This document shows positions 7,475-15,658 of a DNA stretch of 64,000 nucleotides, one piece after another. The translations under genes were made by a program, and so were the position numbers. The notes below the pieces were generated by a model. The model saw nothing but the letters and a program-made list of their open reading frames with translations. It was not told where the DNA came from and ran no database searches. The DNA comes from Pseudomonadota bacterium (lineage in GTDB: Bacteria; Pseudomonadota; Gammaproteobacteria; Burkholderiales; SG8-39). Position 1 is the stretch's first letter; each line of letters starts with the position of its first letter. The stretch is from contig CANGMI010000006.1 in the NCBI GenBank assembly GCA_947455195.1, positions 1-64,000 on the forward strand. The letters run 5' to 3'.

Positions 7475-8263
7475 ATGAAAAGTTTCTTTAAAAGTCATGC
7501 TCAAAAAGGAGCGTTTGGTGAATTCGCTTATCGACTCCATGCGCAGCGTTGCAATATACAAACAAGCCCGGTTCGTATTCTCGAATATGATTTCTTGGTA
7601 ACAGATGCGTTAGGGAAGGCCCATAAGATAGATGTTAAAGCAACGGTTAAAAATGTCAACGTCTATGGGGGGAGGCGAATTAGACCGGAAATTATCTATG
7701 ACTTGGTTAAGATTTCTGATCAAGATGTAATATTAATACCTGATAAGAGTTCCCCGCTCAAGACGTTCGGTGCCTCACAGAGAATTGGGTCATTTCCCGA
7801 TCTTTACGACCAATGGCGTGAAGCAAGAATTGAAAAGAAGCAATCTCTTGGTGATACAAGGGATATCGCTAGTCCGATCCGTGCTCAGTTGAAAAAGAGA
7901 ATCAGTGAGCATTTTTCACCACTAAAGGTCCGGACAGTTTTCCGTGGTGAGGTGAGTGAAACTAGGTGGAGTAGTCTCCCGGATAACTTGCCTGGCACAA
8001 AAAATACAATTTCGAGATATGACATTACAGTTTTTATACAAATGAAAACGCATGAGGAGGCCGAGTTAGCATCGCGTGCTTTCATATTGGTTCATAGTGC
8101 AACTGATACATTGCCCCTTAAGGACAGCGACTTGCGGCAAAAGAAGAAAGGTATCTTGAAGGTGTTAAACATCGCGAGCTATGAGAAAGAATTTCCACAT
8201 CTAATATTCGATTCAATTGATGAAGTATTAAAGTTAAATGCTTCATTGTTTGCTTCTAAATAG
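7475..8263 (+). CDS. Putative PD-(D/E)XK-type nuclease protein
   Basis: The N-terminal 60 residues of this 262-aa protein show the pattern of restriction-endonuclease-fold proteins: a Gly-Glu in the first helix (GEFAYRL, Glu16), an aspartate in a strand (EYDFLV, Asp39) and a D-x-K pair (IDVKAT, Asp53/Lys55). The pattern is E-x22-D-x13-D-x-K. The remaining 200 residues are unrecognised and rich in Lys/Arg. The gene is markedly AT-rich compared with the chromosome-like genes further right, so it was probably acquired. The ribosome-binding site is weak. It is the last gene of the island before the IS fragment and toxin-antitoxin pair. Nuclease activity is inferred from motif spacing only. Confidence 0.7.
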   Translation: MKSFFKSHAQKGAFGEFAYRLHAQRCNIQTSPVRILEYDFLVTDALGKAHKIDVKATVKNVNVYGGRRIRPEIIYDLVKISDQDVILIPDKSSPLKTFGASQRIGSFPDLYDQWREARIEKKQSLGDTRDIASPIRAQLKKRISEHFSPLKVRTVFRGEVSETRWSSLPDNLPGTKNTISRYDITVFIQMKTHEEAELASRAFILVHSATDTLPLKDSDLRQKKKGILKVLNIASYEKEFPHLIFDSIDEVLKLNASLFASK

Positions 8264-8421
8264 GATGGGCGTTACCGGCGGTCGTGTCACTTTTTCAGAT
8301 TTACGAAGCCACTTTTACTCACAGATGCTTTTTTTCACGCCCAAGACCATGGCCTTGGCCAAGCGGTTAAAGCCTACGTTGGCCACCGGCTCGGCGGATC
8401 GATTGATCTTCGCTGGCAAGA

Positions 8422-8529
8422 GTGAAGGAGTTGTGCCGACGGCACGGGTTCTCGGAAGCAAGCTACCACCTGTGGCGCAGCAAGTTCGGCGGGATGGATG
8501 TATCCGACACGAAGAAGCTGCGGGCGTGA
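8422..8529 (+). pseudogene. Fragment of IS3-family orfA
   Basis: The 35 codons from 8422 to the TGA at 8527-8529 read KELCRRHGFSEASYHLW then [10 protein letters not shown] and KKLRA, the second half of the helix-turn-helix region of an IS3-family OrfA. The N-terminal part and the coiled coil are missing. This OrfA type is the usual partner of the OrfB type whose C-terminus lies at 3-233, and both fragments point the same way. Neither inverted repeat could be seen around it. The 150 bases to its left hold no gene I can support. Confidence 0.75.
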
Positions 8530-8539
8530 GCGGGTGCAA

Positions 8540-8908
8540 TCAGGCCTTTCGTTTCAGCCGCTCGACTTCGGCGTGGAAGGCAGGGGTCAGGTCCGCGATC
8601 AAGGATTCGATGTCGCGCACCTGATGTTGAACCGTCAACACTGCGATGCCGTGTGGCACGAGGTCGTAGATCACGAAATGCTGCCGCACTGGAACCATCA
8701 GAAACGGAGCCGAACGGTACTGCCGCAAGCGGCCCCTCTCCGGGTTAGCGGCAACAACGCCCATGACCACGTACAGATCGGCGAGGTACTGGTCGGCAAC
8801 GTCTTCGCCCCATTCACGGCGCGACCGCGTGTGGATGCGGCGCAAATCCAGCGCCGCATTCCGGGTCAACAGGAACGTGGCGGGCGATGGCACATCATTG
8901 CCAGCCAT
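8540..8908 (-). CDS. ParE/RelE-family toxin
   Basis: This 122-aa protein has the ParE-like fold pattern: an N-terminal strand (FLLTRNAALDLRRI), a long two-helix region (EWGEDVADQYLADLYVVM), the NPERGRLRQY segment, and strands ending in the typical HFVIYDLVPHGIAVLTVQHQVRD block. ParE toxins poison DNA gyrase, while RelE relatives cut mRNA; sequence alone favours ParE. The start at 8908 was chosen because it overlaps the antitoxin's end (14 bp, ATGGCTGGCAATGA), the usual coupled arrangement. The frame itself extends further upstream, into the antitoxin. The tail beyond the last strand is somewhat longer than average. Confidence 0.88.
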   Translation of the reverse strand: MAGNDVPSPATFLLTRNAALDLRRIHTRSRREWGEDVADQYLADLYVVMGVVAANPERGRLRQYRSAPFLMVPVRQHFVIYDLVPHGIAVLTVQHQVRDIESLIADLTPAFHAEVERLKRKA

Positions 8909-9164
8909 CGGCTTCCTTGCGGTCGAGCACCGCCATGTCGGCCTTGAAGTCGCCGCTGGACGCAAAGACGCGGCCCGCCACCAAGTCTCGATAACCGACG
9001 AGGATGGCGTCCTGCACAAACTGGCCTTCACGCCGTTCCATGTCGCGGCGGATCAGGTCGCGCACGTATTCGCTGGGCGTTTCGTAAAGACCCGCCTCGC
9101 CGACCATTCGATCCACGAATTCAGCCAAAGGTTGCGACAGACGAGCGTTGATGCGTTCGGACAT
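8895..9164 (-). CDS. ParD/CopG-like ribbon-helix-helix antitoxin
   Basis: The 89-aa product begins with a ribbon-helix-helix DNA-binding region (MSERINARLSQPLAEFVDRMV), then the helix ETPSEYVRDLIRRDMERRE typical of ParD antitoxins, and a C-terminal tail that would wrap the toxin. It is encoded first and overlaps the toxin gene by 14 bp, so the two should be translated in a coupled way. Such pairs repress their own promoter; the operator should lie just upstream (9165 to about 9230). Its position beside IS debris suggests that it stabilises or hitch-hikes on the island. Confidence 0.9.
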   Translation of the reverse strand: MSERINARLSQPLAEFVDRMVGEAGLYETPSEYVRDLIRRDMERREGQFVQDAILVGYRDLVAGRVFASSGDFKADMAVLDRKEADGWQ

Positions 9165-9575
9165 GGGAACCTCTCAGAGCGATCGTATGGCAGGATTGTC
9201 GCATCCATGGCAGCATCTGTCGCAACTATTGCGCTCCTAGAAGACGAATGCCGGTGCTGGCACCCAATTTCGCTGATTTCGCCAAGTTCGCGCTGCTCCT
9301 CGATGCGATACCCCATCGCCCGATAGCCACGCTGGCGCTTGTCCCACATCCGCAGAAGCGCAGGATGGGCCGTGTCGAAGAAATCAATGATCCGCACGCC
9401 GGTTTTGCTGGCGCGCTTGCACTGCTCGCTCATCCATCCGGGTTGGGCATCAAGTCGTTCTCCGACTGCCTGATCGCAAGGCACTGTGCGCGGCGATTGA
9501 TGTCCGCGCGCAGAGCCACGACACGGCGTTATTGGCCCTTTTCTCCACCAGTCCATGTGGCGTCAGGCTCACCCC
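9165..9575. other. Stretch without a supportable gene
   Basis: Between the antitoxin start and the small plus-strand frames there is no gene I can support. A minus-strand frame (to about 9556) includes a plausible protein-like segment (VRIIDFFDTAHPALLRMW and RQRGYRAMGYRIEEQ) but it runs on through the antitoxin gene in another frame and has no good start. It may be the remains of a gene cut by earlier IS activity. The antitoxin promoter should be in the first part of this stretch. Confidence 0.4.
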
Positions 9576-9668
9576 ATGAGCGAGCCCGGCCTCATCCTGA
9601 CCTTTCCGCGTCTGAAACACCCGCCCAGACTCCGATGGACGGGTCCGGCTCCAAAGGGTCACCGATGA
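9576..9668 (+). CDS. Very small ORF coupled to the next one
   Basis: This 30-codon frame starts at ATG 9576 (MSEPGLILTFPRLKHP) and its TGA overlaps the ATG of the following frame in an ATGA arrangement. It is basic and proline-rich at the end. The short length means that it could be chance; the stop-start overlap with a GC3-biased neighbour is the only support. It could be a leader peptide or the remnant of a larger gene. Confidence 0.25.
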   Translation: MSEPGLILTFPRLKHPPRLRWTGPAPKGHR

Positions 9669-9910
9669 TCATCGCCGCCTTGCTGGCCGCACAACTGGCC
9701 AGCGCCTACCCCATCACCCTCACGCTGAACACCCGGGTCGCAAAGCGCTGCGCGCCGCCCGCCCTCCGCAGCGATGACCTGAGTACCTACGACCTCTTTC
9801 CGGTCGACCCTTTTCGCGGCCTGTCCGTGCCATGCCGACGCAGGGCGCAACTGCTCCGAGCCCTGCATGCGCTGCGCGATGGGGTCAGTGAGAGCCTCGA
9901 GCCGGATTGA
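9665..9910 (+). CDS. Hypothetical 81-aa protein
   Basis: The frame starts at ATG 9665 with a hydrophobic N-terminus (MIIAALLAAQLASA) that could be a signal peptide or membrane anchor. It then reads through a basic middle (CRRRAQLLRALHALRDG) to TGA 9910. Third codon positions are strongly G/C biased, as in the genuine genes to the right, which argues for coding. No family was recognised. It ends 39 bp before the convergent epimerase gene. Confidence 0.4.
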   Translation: MIIAALLAAQLASAYPITLTLNTRVAKRCAPPALRSDDLSTYDLFPVDPFRGLSVPCRRRAQLLRALHALRDGVSESLEPD

Positions 9911-9948
9911 GCGAGGCCGAGGCCGGCAAAGGCTGACCCGCCAGCACC

Positions 9949-10932
9949 TCAACCGCCAAACCACGCCCGATGCGCCGCCACCCACGCAGCGTAGTGCCTC
10001 GCCGCCACCTCAGGGGCAGGCGGTGGCGCCATGGCAAGGCTGATGCGCCCGGCCGACAGCGGGACCCGCAGACGGTTCAGGTCATCGTGAAAGGCCACCT
10101 CACGGCCACCCGGTGACTCGGCCACGGGCAAGCCGGCAGCCGCCAGACACTCGATCATCAGCCGCGGATGCCACAGCCGGCCCGCGCTTACATTGAAGAG
10201 GTGTGAAGGCAGATGCGGCTCGAGGGCCAGCCACTCGACCACCCGCGCTGCCCACGGGGCGTGGACCCAGTCACGGGCACCGCCTGCCGGCAAGGGCGCA
10301 ACCGGTACCCCTTCGACCGCAGCCGAGGCCAGCTGCCACGCGGGCGAGAGCGTGTCGCGCACGCCACTCGCGCGCTCCCACGGACCGAATGCCGCGCTCA
10401 ACCGTACCACCGCCATCTCGCACCCGGGCGAAAACGAATTCCAGCGCACGGCCAGATCTTCCAGGGCCGCCTTGGTGATGCCGTAGAGCGTGAGCGGCTC
10501 AGGGCGGTCGGTTTCGAGCACCGAAGCCGCACCGAAGGCGCGCTCGCCCACGGCAGCGGTCGACGAAAAACACACCAGGCGCCGCACGCCAGCTGCCTCG
10601 GCTGCCTCGAGCATACGGGCAACCCCGGCCAGGTTCACCTCGATGATGCTGGCGGGCCCGGCCCGCTCGCGCTCGGGCCCTGCGGTAATGGCGGCCGCAG
10701 CCACCACGGCATCGAACCGATGCTCGGCGAAGAGGCGCGCTACCAGGGCAGCATCTCGCACATCCCCGATCAGGTCGAGATAGCGTCCGGGCAGGCGAGC
10801 CATCGCAGCATGGGCAAGCGCGGGCAGACCATCAGGCGAGAGCCCCACGACCGCGTGGCCCTGCCCGAGCAGACGCTCGACGATATTCACGCCAATGAAT
10901 CCGCTGGCGCCGGTGAGTAGAAGTGTCGACAT
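9949..10932 (-). CDS. NAD-dependent epimerase/dehydratase (extended SDR)
   Basis: The 327-aa protein carries the N-terminal dinucleotide-binding motif GASGFIG (residues 7-13), a conserved strand with VAAAAI, the substrate-side FSSTAAVGE segment, and the catalytic YGITK (YxxxK) pair. This is the layout of extended short-chain dehydrogenases acting on nucleotide sugars or related hydroxy-acids. ATG 10932 starts directly at MSTLLLTGASGFIG; a longer frame to 10968 adds an unlikely tail. It faces the Bug receptor gene at 11145 across a 212-bp gap that must hold both promoters. In similar catabolic islands such enzymes process sugar-acid-like substrates; the substrate is unknown here. Confidence 0.88.
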   Translation of the reverse strand: MSTLLLTGASGFIGVNIVERLLGQGHAVVGLSPDGLPALAHAAMARLPGRYLDLIGDVRDAALVARLFAEHRFDAVVAAAAITAGPERERAGPASIIEVNLAGVARMLEAAEAAGVRRLVCFSSTAAVGERAFGAASVLETDRPEPLTLYGITKAALEDLAVRWNSFSPGCEMAVVRLSAAFGPWERASGVRDTLSPAWQLASAAVEGVPVAPLPAGGARDWVHAPWAARVVEWLALEPHLPSHLFNVSAGRLWHPRLMIECLAAAGLPVAESPGGREVAFHDDLNRLRVPLSAGRISLAMAPPPAPEVAARHYAAWVAAHRAWFGG

Positions 10933-11144
10933 GCCCGCATCGTAACGAGCGGCGACGGGTCGGCGCAATGAGACCAGACGCGTCCGTCATGGCCCCTCTT
11001 GTAACCTCGCGAAGAACCCTGCATCGGCGAAAGCAACCGGTGTCGGATCGGAATGCACCCGGAAACCACGGTACAAGCCCGGCAGCGGGCAGACGCACAG
11101 GGCAAGGGCAGTTAAACTCCGACTCCTCACTGGAGGAGACAACG

Positions 11145-12218
11145 ATGACCCCGCACGACCGCACTCGGAGCGGCAGGCAGGGGCATGCACCGACCCGGGT
11201 TCACGCCTTTGTGGACAGCCTCGCGTGCTGCCTCCGAACTGCATTCACGCACACCCTGGTCATCGCCCCGGCGACGCTCCTCGCGACGCTACTCGGCAGC
11301 GCCCCGGCCCTCGCCCAGACCGCATGGCCCGGCGCCACCACCAAGGTGGTGCTGGGCAGTTCACCCGGCACCGCAACCGACCTTGCCGCACGCATCTTCT
11401 GTGATGCACTGGCGCGAGAAACCGGCACCGCCGTGGTCACCGACAACCGGCCGGGGGCCGATGGCTACATCGCAGCCGATCAGGTGGCGCACGCAGCGCC
11501 CGACGGGCAGACCCTTTTCTTCGCCTCGCAGTCGATCTTCGGCATCGACCCGCACCTGCGAAAGAACCTGCCCGTCGACCCTGAACGCGACTTCACCCCC
11601 ATCGCGGTCCTGGTCGATGACACCGGTCCCACGGGCATCTTCGTACACCCGTCGCTGCCCTTCACATCACTGGCCGGCATGAGCGCCTGGGGCCGCGCGA
11701 ATCCAGGCCGCCTGTCGGTGGCGACCATCGTGCCCCTCTTCTCGGTCGTGAGTGCCTGGGTGGGCAAGCGCACCGGCACCGACATTCTCGAAGTGAAATA
11801 CAAGTCGGCACCGCAGGCGGTGCAGGATGTGCTGGCAGGCCGAGTCACGCTCTACCTCGATGCCTGGGCGTCGATGGAGCAGAACGTGAAGGCCGGGCGC
11901 CTGCGTGCGCTTGCGGTGAGCGAACCGCTCGACGATCAGCCCCAGGTGCAGGCCCTCCCGAGCCTCTATCCTGGCTACCGGCAACCCTCCTTCATGGTGC
12001 TCGCAGGGCCACCCGGCATGTCGGCAGCGCTGGTCGAGCGCATCAACCGGGTGGCCGCCAGCGTGGTCGAGAACCCGCGTTTCAACCAGGACCTGGCCCG
12101 ACTGCGCTGGCGCAATACGGGCGGCACGCGCACGCCTCAGGGCACGGCCGAGCACATGCGTCGCGCCCGCGCCGACTGGGGCACCTACATCCGCGAGGCG
12201 GGTGTGGTGCCCGAATGA
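11145..12218 (+). CDS. Bug-family tripartite tricarboxylate transporter substrate receptor
   Basis: The 357-aa periplasmic receptor has a long N-terminus with a signal peptide ending near ALAQTAWPG. The Bug fold shows in WPGATTKVVLGSSPGTATDLAAR, the DNRPGADGYIAADQVA loop, APDGQTLFF and the domain-2 region. It deviates from the family: the usual PGG.D is PGTATD, and the usual VPYKG carboxylate-side loop is VKYKSAP. A ligand other than a typical dicarboxylate is therefore possible. ATG 11145 was chosen because TGGAGGAGACAACG precedes it; the open frame reaches back to 10923. It overlaps no neighbour, and a second receptor follows after 16 bp. Confidence 0.9.
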   Translation: MTPHDRTRSGRQGHAPTRVHAFVDSLACCLRTAFTHTLVIAPATLLATLLGSAPALAQTAWPGATTKVVLGSSPGTATDLAARIFCDALARETGTAVVTDNRPGADGYIAADQVAHAAPDGQTLFFASQSIFGIDPHLRKNLPVDPERDFTPIAVLVDDTGPTGIFVHPSLPFTSLAGMSAWGRANPGRLSVATIVPLFSVVSAWVGKRTGTDILEVKYKSAPQAVQDVLAGRVTLYLDAWASMEQNVKAGRLRALAVSEPLDDQPQVQALPSLYPGYRQPSFMVLAGPPGMSAALVERINRVAASVVENPRFNQDLARLRWRNTGGTRTPQGTAEHMRRARADWGTYIREAGVVPE

Positions 12219-12234
12219 CCACCCTCCGATACCA

Positions 12235-13278
12235 ATGCAAGCAATGACACGCACACGACCCATGCCCTCCCGGAACCGCTCTCGGGCACGCTGCCGGACG
12301 GCGCTCGCCCCGCTCGCAGGCGCTCTCCTCGCGACGCTCGCAACGGTCGCCACGCTCTGGTCACCGGGCACGATCGGCCAGGAGCGCTGGCCTGCGCGCC
12401 CGATTCAACTGATCGCGCCCTTGTCCACGGGCACGACCATCGACTTCGTGGCCCGCCTCTACGCCGAGCGACTGTCAGCCGCGCTGGGCCAGTCGGTCGT
12501 GGTCCAGAACCGACCGGGTGCCGGTGGCACGATTGCCGCGCAATCGGTGGCGCGTGCCGCGCCCGATGGCTACACCATCCTCATCGTCAACTCGCAGCAC
12601 TCGATCAATCCGAGCCTGTACCCGAGCCTGCCCTACGACACGCTGCTCGATTTCAGCGCGGTAGCCATGATCGCCGAGGCACCCAGCGTGATTGCCGTGC
12701 ATCCGAGCCTCGGGGTGAAGAGCATTCGCGAGCTCATCGAGCTCGCCCGGGCACGGCCCGGTTCCGTCAACTACGGGTCGGCAGGCGTTGGCACGACCAC
12801 CCATCTGGGCGGGGCGGCCTTTGCAGCACGCGCCGGTATCGAACTGGTGCATGTGCCGTACAAGGGCCCGGAGCTGCTCACCGACCTCCTCGCAGGACGC
12901 GTGAGCGTGATCTTCGTGCCGATTCCTTTCGTGCTGCAGCAGATTCGCGATGGCAAGCTCATCGCGCTCGCGGTCACGTCGCGCGAAGGGATGAAGGCGC
13001 CGCTCGAAACCGGGTCGGTGGCCGACAGTGGGCTGCCCGGCTTCGAATACGCCACCTACTACGGGTTTGTCGCGCCAGCGAAGGTACCCGCCCCGGTCAT
13101 GAGCACGCTGGTGCGCGCCATCAACCAGGCCACGGCCGACCGCGAGGTACGCGCACGCCTCGAGGCGCAGGCGATGTTCCCGCGCGAACTGGGCCCCGCC
13201 GCCTTCGACGCCTGGATTCGTGCCGACATGGACCGCATCGCACCGGTGGTGCGCGCCTCGGGTGCCCGTGCCAACTGA
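12235..13278 (+). CDS. Bug-family substrate receptor
   Basis: The 347-aa receptor has an Arg-rich N-terminus followed by a hydrophobic signal segment (ALAPLAGALLATLATVATL) cleaved near GQERWP. It shows RPIQLIAPLSTGTTIDFVARL, QNRPGAGGTIAAQSVA, APDGYTI and the canonical HVPYKG at mid-protein. The usual GG after P is replaced by STGTT. Several in-frame ATGs (12235, 12244, 12262) could start it, and no strong ribosome-binding site decides; the first is given. It sits between another Bug gene (16 bp upstream) and the molybdopterin hydroxylase gene (1 bp downstream), so it probably delivers that enzyme's substrate or a related acid. Confidence 0.9.
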   Translation: MQAMTRTRPMPSRNRSRARCRTALAPLAGALLATLATVATLWSPGTIGQERWPARPIQLIAPLSTGTTIDFVARLYAERLSAALGQSVVVQNRPGAGGTIAAQSVARAAPDGYTILIVNSQHSINPSLYPSLPYDTLLDFSAVAMIAEAPSVIAVHPSLGVKSIRELIELARARPGSVNYGSAGVGTTTHLGGAAFAARAGIELVHVPYKGPELLTDLLAGRVSVIFVPIPFVLQQIRDGKLIALAVTSREGMKAPLETGSVADSGLPGFEYATYYGFVAPAKVPAPVMSTLVRAINQATADREVRARLEAQAMFPRELGPAAFDAWIRADMDRIAPVVRASGARAN

Positions 13279-13279
13279 G

Positions 13280-15658
13280 GTGCCCGTGCACGCCCGACCC
13301 GCGTTGCCCGAGGACGCTGCGCGGCAAGTCGGGCGCCGCATCACACGCAAGGAAGACGCGCGGTTGCTGAAAGGGGCGGGCCGTTATGTGGCCGACATCG
13401 TCAGACCCGGCATGCTGCACGTCGTCATGGTTCGCTCGATGCATGCGCATGCGCGCATCCAGTCGATCGACGTCTCGCGAGCGCGGGCGATGCCAGGGAT
13501 CGTGGGCGTCTTCACCGCACACGACATCGAGGGCGAACTCTCGCCCGTACCGGGCATGCAGAACGCACCACCCGAGAACTGGCGGCGCGAGGTCGACCAT
13601 CACTTCGCCATCCCCGACCAGCCTCTGCTCGCGCGCGACACGCTACACTGGGCGGGTGAACCCTATGCCATCGTGGTCGCCGCAACGCGCCTCGAAGCCG
13701 AGGATGCCGCCGAAGCCATCGATGCCGTCATCGAGCCACTGCCCGCATCGGTCGGCATCGAGGCCAGTATGGAGCCCGGTGCGATCGCGGTGCACCCGAG
13801 TGCCCCCGACAACCGGATCGCACGCATGCGCTGGCGCACCGGCGCGGCGCCCACCGCCCCCGGGCTGCACCGATTGCGCAGGCGCTTCGTCAATCCGCGC
13901 ATCGCGGCCATGCCGATGGAGTGCCGCGGGGTGGTGGCCGAGTGGGATGCCACCGCCGATTCGCTCACCATCTGGTCGGCGACCCAGGTCGTGCACTGGG
14001 TACGCCGCGAAGTGGCACGGCAGTTGAAGTTGCCTGAGACAGCCGTGCGCTGCGTCGCCCCCGACGTCGGCGGAGGATTCGGGGTGAAGGGCCATGTCTA
14101 CCCCGAGGACATCCTGGTTGCGTGGCTCGCACGGCGCCTGGCACGGCCGGTGGCCTGGATCGAACAGCGGAGCGAACATCTGATGGGCTCGACCCACTCG
14201 CGCGACGACCGCCATGACGCCGAAGTGGTATTCGATTCAAGCGGCCGCATCCTCTCGCTCACTGATCATTTCGTGAAGGATTCGGGCGCCTTCATGCCGG
14301 TAGGCATCGGCGCACCCTCGAACACCGCCACGCATATCGCCAGCCAGTACGACATCGCGCACCTGGACCTCACCGCCACGGTGGTGGTGACCCATACCGC
14401 GCCCAATGCGCCGTATCGCGGTTCAGGTCGCCCCGAAGCTGTCTTTGTCATCGAGCGACTCATCGACCTTGTCGCCCGCGATCTCGGCCTGGAGCCCGCC
14501 GAGGTGCGCCTTCGCAACATGATCGGTCCGGAGCGCATGCCTCACGCCATCGGCCTTCCCTACCGGGATGGCGTCAGCATCCGCTATGACGCTGGCGATT
14601 TTCCGGGTGGGCTGCGCCAGGTACTCGCCGCCATCGGTGGCATCGAGGCGTTTCGTACCGAGCAGCGCGCGGCACGCCTGCAGGGCCGCCACATCGGCCT
14701 GGGGCTGGGGTGCTATGTCGAGGGGTCGGGTGCCGGACCGTTCGAGGATGCCACCGTGCGCATCGAGGCCGATGGCACGTTCACGGTCGCCACCGGTGCT
14801 TGCAGCCAGGGTCAAGGCCATGAAACCGTGTTTGCGCAGGTCGCTGCCGATGAGTGGGGTGTGTCACCCGACAAGATCAACATGCGCATCGGCGACACGG
14901 CGGCGATTGCGCGGGGCTATGGCACGATCGCCAGTCGCAGCGCCGTGAATTCCTCGGCAGCCATCCGGCGTGCCAGCCAGACACTGCGCGCCCGAGTCCT
15001 CGAGCGTGCGGCGGCAGAACTGGAATGCGCCCCGGACGATCTGGAGATCACGGCCGGCAGCGTCCGGCTCAGGGGTGCGCCCGATCATGGCCGGAGCCTC
15101 GCACAATGGATGGCGGGCGAAGAGGCCACCGAGACCTGGGAGCCGTCCACCGTGACCTGGGCGCATGGCGTGCACCTCGCCGTGGTCGAAGTGGATACGC
15201 ACACCGGCGAGACGAGCATCCTGCGCTATGTGGTGGGCCACGATGCCGGGGTGCTGCTGAACCCCACGATCGCCGAGGGCCAGATTGTCGGTGGTGTCAT
15301 CCAGGGCATCGGCGCCACCCTGGGCGAGCGCATCGAGCACGATGCGAACGGCCAGAACCTCAGTGGCAGCCTCATGGACTATGCGCTGCCGGTGGCGGCA
15401 CACATGCCGGCTGTCGAAATCATTCATGCCCAAACACCCTCGCGACTGAACGAACTCGGCGTGAAGGGTCTGGGCGAGGGTGGCATCGTCGGGCCACCCG
15501 CGGCGCTGGTGAATGCGATCTGTGATGCCCTGGCACCGTTTCACTTCGAATGGCACCAGAGCACCATCAGGCCCGAAGACGTGAGCCGCGCACTGCACCC
15601 GAACTCGCGCACTCATGCTACTGTCGTGCCCCATGAAGCTCGAACCCATCGGCCTTGA
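13280..15658 (+). CDS. Xanthine dehydrogenase/CoxL-family molybdopterin-binding large subunit
   Basis: The 792-aa protein starts with the family's GRRITRKEDARLLKGAGRYVADI block. It contains the Moco-contacting VGGGFGVKGHVYPED, the NAPYRGSGRPEAVF loop (the position of AYRxxxR in CO dehydrogenase, here of the form II, non-CO type), the GQGHETVFAQ segment and the active-site Glu region GLGEGGIVGPPAALVNA near the end. Such enzymes hydroxylate heterocycles or aldehydes using Mo, but normally with 2Fe-2S and FAD subunits, and neither is nearby. GTG 13280 is used because it directly follows the upstream stop and the homologous N-terminus begins soon after. It overlaps the next gene by 26 bp. Confidence 0.92.
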   Translation: MPVHARPALPEDAARQVGRRITRKEDARLLKGAGRYVADIVRPGMLHVVMVRSMHAHARIQSIDVSRARAMPGIVGVFTAHDIEGELSPVPGMQNAPPENWRREVDHHFAIPDQPLLARDTLHWAGEPYAIVVAATRLEAEDAAEAIDAVIEPLPASVGIEASMEPGAIAVHPSAPDNRIARMRWRTGAAPTAPGLHRLRRRFVNPRIAAMPMECRGVVAEWDATADSLTIWSATQVVHWVRREVARQLKLPETAVRCVAPDVGGGFGVKGHVYPEDILVAWLARRLARPVAWIEQRSEHLMGSTHSRDDRHDAEVVFDSSGRILSLTDHFVKDSGAFMPVGIGAPSNTATHIASQYDIAHLDLTATVVVTHTAPNAPYRGSGRPEAVFVIERLIDLVARDLGLEPAEVRLRNMIGPERMPHAIGLPYRDGVSIRYDAGDFPGGLRQVLAAIGGIEAFRTEQRAARLQGRHIGLGLGCYVEGSGAGPFEDATVRIEADGTFTVATGACSQGQGHETVFAQVAADEWGVSPDKINMRIGDTAAIARGYGTIASRSAVNSSAAIRRASQTLRARVLERAAAELECAPDDLEITAGSVRLRGAPDHGRSLAQWMAGEEATETWEPSTVTWAHGVHLAVVEVDTHTGETSILRYVVGHDAGVLLNPTIAEGQIVGGVIQGIGATLGERIEHDANGQNLSGSLMDYALPVAAHMPAVEIIHAQTPSRLNELGVKGLGEGGIVGPPAALVNAICDALAPFHFEWHQSTIRPEDVSRALHPNSRTHATVVPHEARTHRP

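Noticed and set aside
8315-8539. Minus-strand 74-codon frame ending in LAKAMVLGVKKSICE
   Set aside because: It covers the IS orfA fragment on the opposite strand and has no identifiable family or good start; the tail may be a gene remnant but cannot be supported.
9053-9556. Minus-strand 167-codon frame with a protein-like segment
   Set aside because: It overlaps the well-supported antitoxin in another frame, has no convincing start or ribosome-binding site and no recognisable family; at most a remnant.
12475-13350. Long minus-strand frame of 291 codons
   Set aside because: It is antisense to a clear Bug gene, rich in His, Arg and Gly without conserved motifs, as expected from GC-biased codons read in reverse.
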